Shown: piece by piece, positions 61,756 through 64,000 of the stretch | Position numbering within the stretch: the stretch's first letter is position 1 | Layout: the number at the start of each line of letters is the position of its first letter | Origin: Paragordius varius | Taxonomy: Eukaryota; Nematomorpha | DNA length: 64,000 nucleotides | Direction of reading: 5' to 3' | Assembly: GCA_964247055.1 (NCBI GenBank) | Contig: OZ176050.1 | Location: forward strand, 372,001-436,000 | Program-made: the position numbers and the translations under genes | Notes under the pieces: generated by a model | Databases searched by the model: none | Seen by the model: only the letters and a program-made list of their open reading frames with translations | Told to the model about the DNA's origin: nothing

Positions 61756-63561
61756 ATACTTTGGGGATCGGACTATAAATGTAATTTTTATGAATTTTTT
61801 AAATATTTAAAAAATTTATTTTATACGATTTTAAAAATAAAAATGGCTACCTAAAATCCAAATTTGATCAGGTGATGTCGCCATAATTTTTTTTGGGTAG
61901 CCCTATTGTAGTTCCATCATCACCCCAAATATTTTGGGGATCCGACTATAAATGTAATTTTTATGAATTTTTTAAATATTTGAAAAATTTATTTTATACG
62001 ATTTTAAAAATAAAAATGGCTACCTAAAATCCAAATTTGATCAGGTGATGTCACCATAATTTTTTTTGGGTAGCCCTATGGTAGTTCCATCATCACCCCA
62101 AATATTTTCGAGATCGGAGTATAAATGTAATTTTTATAAATTTTTTAAATATTTATTTTATACGATTTTAAAAATAAAAATGGCTACCTTAAATCTAAAT
62201 TTGATCAGGTGATGTCACCATAATTTTTTTTGGGTAGCCCTATGGTAGTTCCATCATCACCCCAAATATTTTCGAGATCGGACTATAAATGTAATTTTTA
62301 TGAATTTTTTAAATATTTAAAAAATTTATTTTAAACGATTTTAAAAATAAAAATGGCTACCTAAAATCCAAATTTGATCAGGTGATGTCACCATAATATT
62401 TTTTGGGTAGCCCTATGGTAGTTCCATCATCACCCCAAATATTGTCGAGATCGGATTATAAATGTAATTTTTATTTAAAAAATTTATTTTATACGATTTT
62501 AAAAATAAAAATGGCTACCTAAAATCCAAATTTGATCAGGTGATGTCACCATAATTTTTTTTGGGTAGCCCTATGGTACATCATCACCCCAAATATTTTC
62601 GAGATCGGAGTATAAATGTAATTTTTATGAATTTTTTAAATATTTAAAAAATTTATTTTATACGATTTTAAAAATAAAAATGGCTACCTAAAATCCAAAT
62701 TTGATCAGGTGATGTCACCATAATTTTTTTTGGGTAGCCCTATGGTAGTTCCATCATCACCCCGAATACTTTGGGGATCGGACTATAAATGTAATTTTTA
62801 TTTGAAAAATTTATTTTATACGATTTTAAAAATAAAAATGGCTACCTAAAATCCAAATTTGATCAGGTGATGTCACCATAATTTTTTTTGGGTAGCCCTA
62901 TGGTAGTTCCATCATCACCCCAAATATTTTGGGGATCGGAGTATAAATGTAATTTTTATGAATTTTTAAAATATTTATTTATTTTATACGATTTTAAAAA
63001 TAAAAATGGCTACCTAAAATCCAAATTTGATCAGGTGATGTCACCATAATTTTTTTTGGGTAGCCCTATGGTAGTTCCATCATCACCCCGAATACTTTGG
63101 GGATCGGACTATAAATGTAATTTTTATGAATTTTTTAAATATTTAAAAAATTTATTTTATACGATTTTAAAAATAAAAATGGCTACCTAAAATCCAAATT
63201 TGATCAGGTGATGTCGCCAAAATTTTTTTTGGGTAGCCCTATAGTAGTTCCATCATCACCATAAATATTTTGGGGATCGGAGTATAAATGTAATTTTTAT
63301 GAATTTTTTAAATATTTAAAAAATTTATTTTATACGATTTAAAAAATAAAAATGGCTACCTAAAATCCAAATTTGATCAGGTGATGTCACCATAATTTTT
63401 TTTGGGTAGCCCTATGGTAGTTCCATCATCTACCCAAATATTGTCGAGATCGGAGTATAAATGTAATTTTTTTGAATTTTTTAAATATTTAAAAAATTTA
63501 TTTTATACGATTTTAAAAATAAAAATGGCTACCTAAAATCCAAATTTGATCAGGTGATGTC
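59361..63561 (+). repeat. 15-monomer higher-order copy rich in short units, spacing 2,547 bp
   Basis: The tract 59,361-61,014 recurs at 61,908-63,561. It holds an unusual number of deletion units, all in both copies: AAATATTTATTTTATACG (59,601/62,148), TTTTAAACG (59,781/62,328), TTTTTATTTAAAAAATT with 15 bp lost (59,925/62,472), ATGGTACATCATCACC lacking GTTC (60,031/62,578), TTTTTATTTGAAAAATT (60,251/62,798), TTTTTAAAATATTTATTTATT (60,420/62,967), CACCATAAATATTTTGGGG, CGATTTAAAAAATAAA and CATCTACCCAAATATTGTCG (60,881/63,428). This lowers the mean unit to about 170 bp. Private changes: TTTGGCTAGCC (60,685) and CTACCTTAAATC (62,187). Bounds: CTATGGTAG versus CTATTGTAG (59,360/61,907) and TCACC versus TCGCC (61,015/63,562). 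Confidence 0.86.
61273..62052 (+). repeat. Dimer duplication, spacing 346 bp
   Basis: The tract 61,273-61,706 recurs at 61,619-62,052 with exactly two-monomer spacing. It contains the CCCCGAATACTTT unit followed by the CTATTGTAG / CCGACTATA / TTTGAAAAATT unit (CTATTGTAG at 61,560 and 61,906). Bounded on the left by TTTTTTGAA versus TTTTATGAA and on the right by TCGCC versus TCACC. It is the shortest-period higher-order duplication I could bound in the window. Confidence 0.8.
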
Positions 63562-64000
63562 GCCATAATTTTTTTTGGGTAGCCCTATGGTAGTTCCATC
63601 ATCACCCCGAATACTTTGGGGATCGGACTATAAATGTAATTTTTATGAATTTTTTAATTTAAAAAATTTATTTTATACGATTTTAAAAATAAAAATGGCT
63701 GCCTAAAATCCAAATTTGATCAGGTGATGTCGCCATAATTTTTTTGGGTAGCCCTATAGTAGTTCCATCATCACCCCAAATATTTTGGGGATCCGACTAT
63801 AAATGTAATTTTTATGAATTTTTTAAATATTTGAAAAATTTATTTTATACGATTTTAAAAATAAAAATGGCTACCTAAAATCCAAATTTGATCAGGTGAT
63901 GTCACCATAATTTTTTTTGGGTAGCCCTATGGTAGTTCCATCATCACCCCAAATATTTTCGAGATCGGAGTATAAATGTAATTTTTATAAATTTTTTAAA

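Larger units (their letters stand above)
1..64000 (+). repeat. 173-bp AT-rich satellite DNA array, about 370 monomers, head to tail
   Basis: The window is filled end to end by one tandem repeat. Successive GCTACC landmarks at 61, 234, 559, 731, 904, 1077 and 1250 are spaced 172-173 bp (the 234-559 gap spans two monomers, one shortened), and the spacing persists to the last landmark near 63,870, giving about 370 units with a mean near 172 bp. Base counting in the consensus gives about 26% G+C. All units lie in the same orientation; no inversion, transposon or unique sequence interrupts them. The first base is already inside a monomer and the last base is inside another, so the array is longer than the window. 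Neighbouring units usually differ by a few percent. This organisation is known for centromeric and pericentromeric heterochromatin of eukaryotes; the exact chromosomal site and species are not visible here. No gene, RNA gene or regulatory unit is supported anywhere in the block. Confidence 0.99.

Noticed and set aside
1-64000. CRISPR-like array of repeats
   Set aside because: The units are contiguous, 173 bp long and vary by point changes throughout; there are no unique spacers alternating with a short constant repeat.
1-64000. Protein-coding potential, for example from ATGGCTACC or the reverse-strand ATGATGGAACTACC
   Set aside because: ATGGCTACC is followed at once by TAA, and the reverse-strand start runs into TAG within a few codons. 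Stops occur in all frames of the unit on both strands, and 173 is not divisible by 3.
1-64000. Bacterial or plasmid origin with iterons
   Set aside because: The number of units (about 370), their length and the nested higher-order repeats fit eukaryotic satellite DNA; no replication gene or unique origin sequence is present.

Overview
The whole 64 kb window is one uninterrupted block of tandemly repeated satellite DNA. The repeat unit is 173 bp (about 74% A+T), there are roughly 370 head-to-tail copies, all in the same orientation, and the array runs off both ends of the window. I found no protein-coding gene, RNA gene, transposon, CRISPR array or unique DNA. Every reading frame is stopped within each monomer on both strands, and because 173 is not a multiple of 3 a frame cannot stay open across units. 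Long, homogeneous, AT-rich arrays with a near-nucleosomal unit are typical of eukaryotic centromeric or pericentromeric (less often subtelomeric) heterochromatin. I do not recognise this satellite family and cannot name the organism from it.

The monomer has a fixed architecture. Counting from the TGTAAT that follows GAGTATAAA, an AT-only half (phase about 1-62) holds a 24-bp perfect palindrome. A mixed half (phase about 63-173) holds several nested inverted repeats: GGCTACC/GGTAGCC, a central GGTGA-TG-TCACC dyad, ATGG/CCAT, and in one subfamily CCCCAAA/TTTGGGG. A few positions are polymorphic in a linked way and define subfamilies: TTTTCGAG, TTGTCGAG or TTTTGGGG near phase 153-160; GGAGTATA, GGACTATA or CCGACTATA after it; and TCACC, TCGCC or TCACTAT in the central dyad.

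Superimposed on the monomers is a patchwork of higher-order repeats, in which multi-monomer segments are copied with their private mutations. From left to right: 11-mers at 2.5-5.1 kb (spacing 1,880) and 6.0-9.8 kb (1,892); a 21-mer duplication at 9.85-17.0 kb (3,625); a degraded stretch at 17.0-17.9 kb; a 7-mer at 19.9-22.7 kb (1,209/1,210); 13- and 14-mers at 25.4-31 kb (2,244 and 2,410); a 10-mer at 32.5-35.9 kb (1,721/1,717); a run of near-identical adjacent monomers at 36.9-38.1 kb; a 9-mer at 37.9-41.2 kb (1,553); a 4-mer at 41.2-42.5 kb (692); a 28-30-mer copy at 40.8-50.6 kb (5,181 then 4,835, separated by a 2-monomer deletion); a 14-mer in tandem at 48.2-53.0 kb (2,414); and overlapping 25-, 21-, 15-, 14- and 2-mers at 52.7-63.6 kb.

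Variants are stratified along the array: some occur only left of 23 kb, others only right of about 43 kb. This is the expected footprint of repeated local unequal exchange or segmental amplification. Coordinates of duplicated tracts were found by hand, by matching private variants and extending to the first mismatch; I did not compute a full self-alignment, so tract ends are good to a few bases where a flanking mismatch is quoted and otherwise to a few tens of bases.
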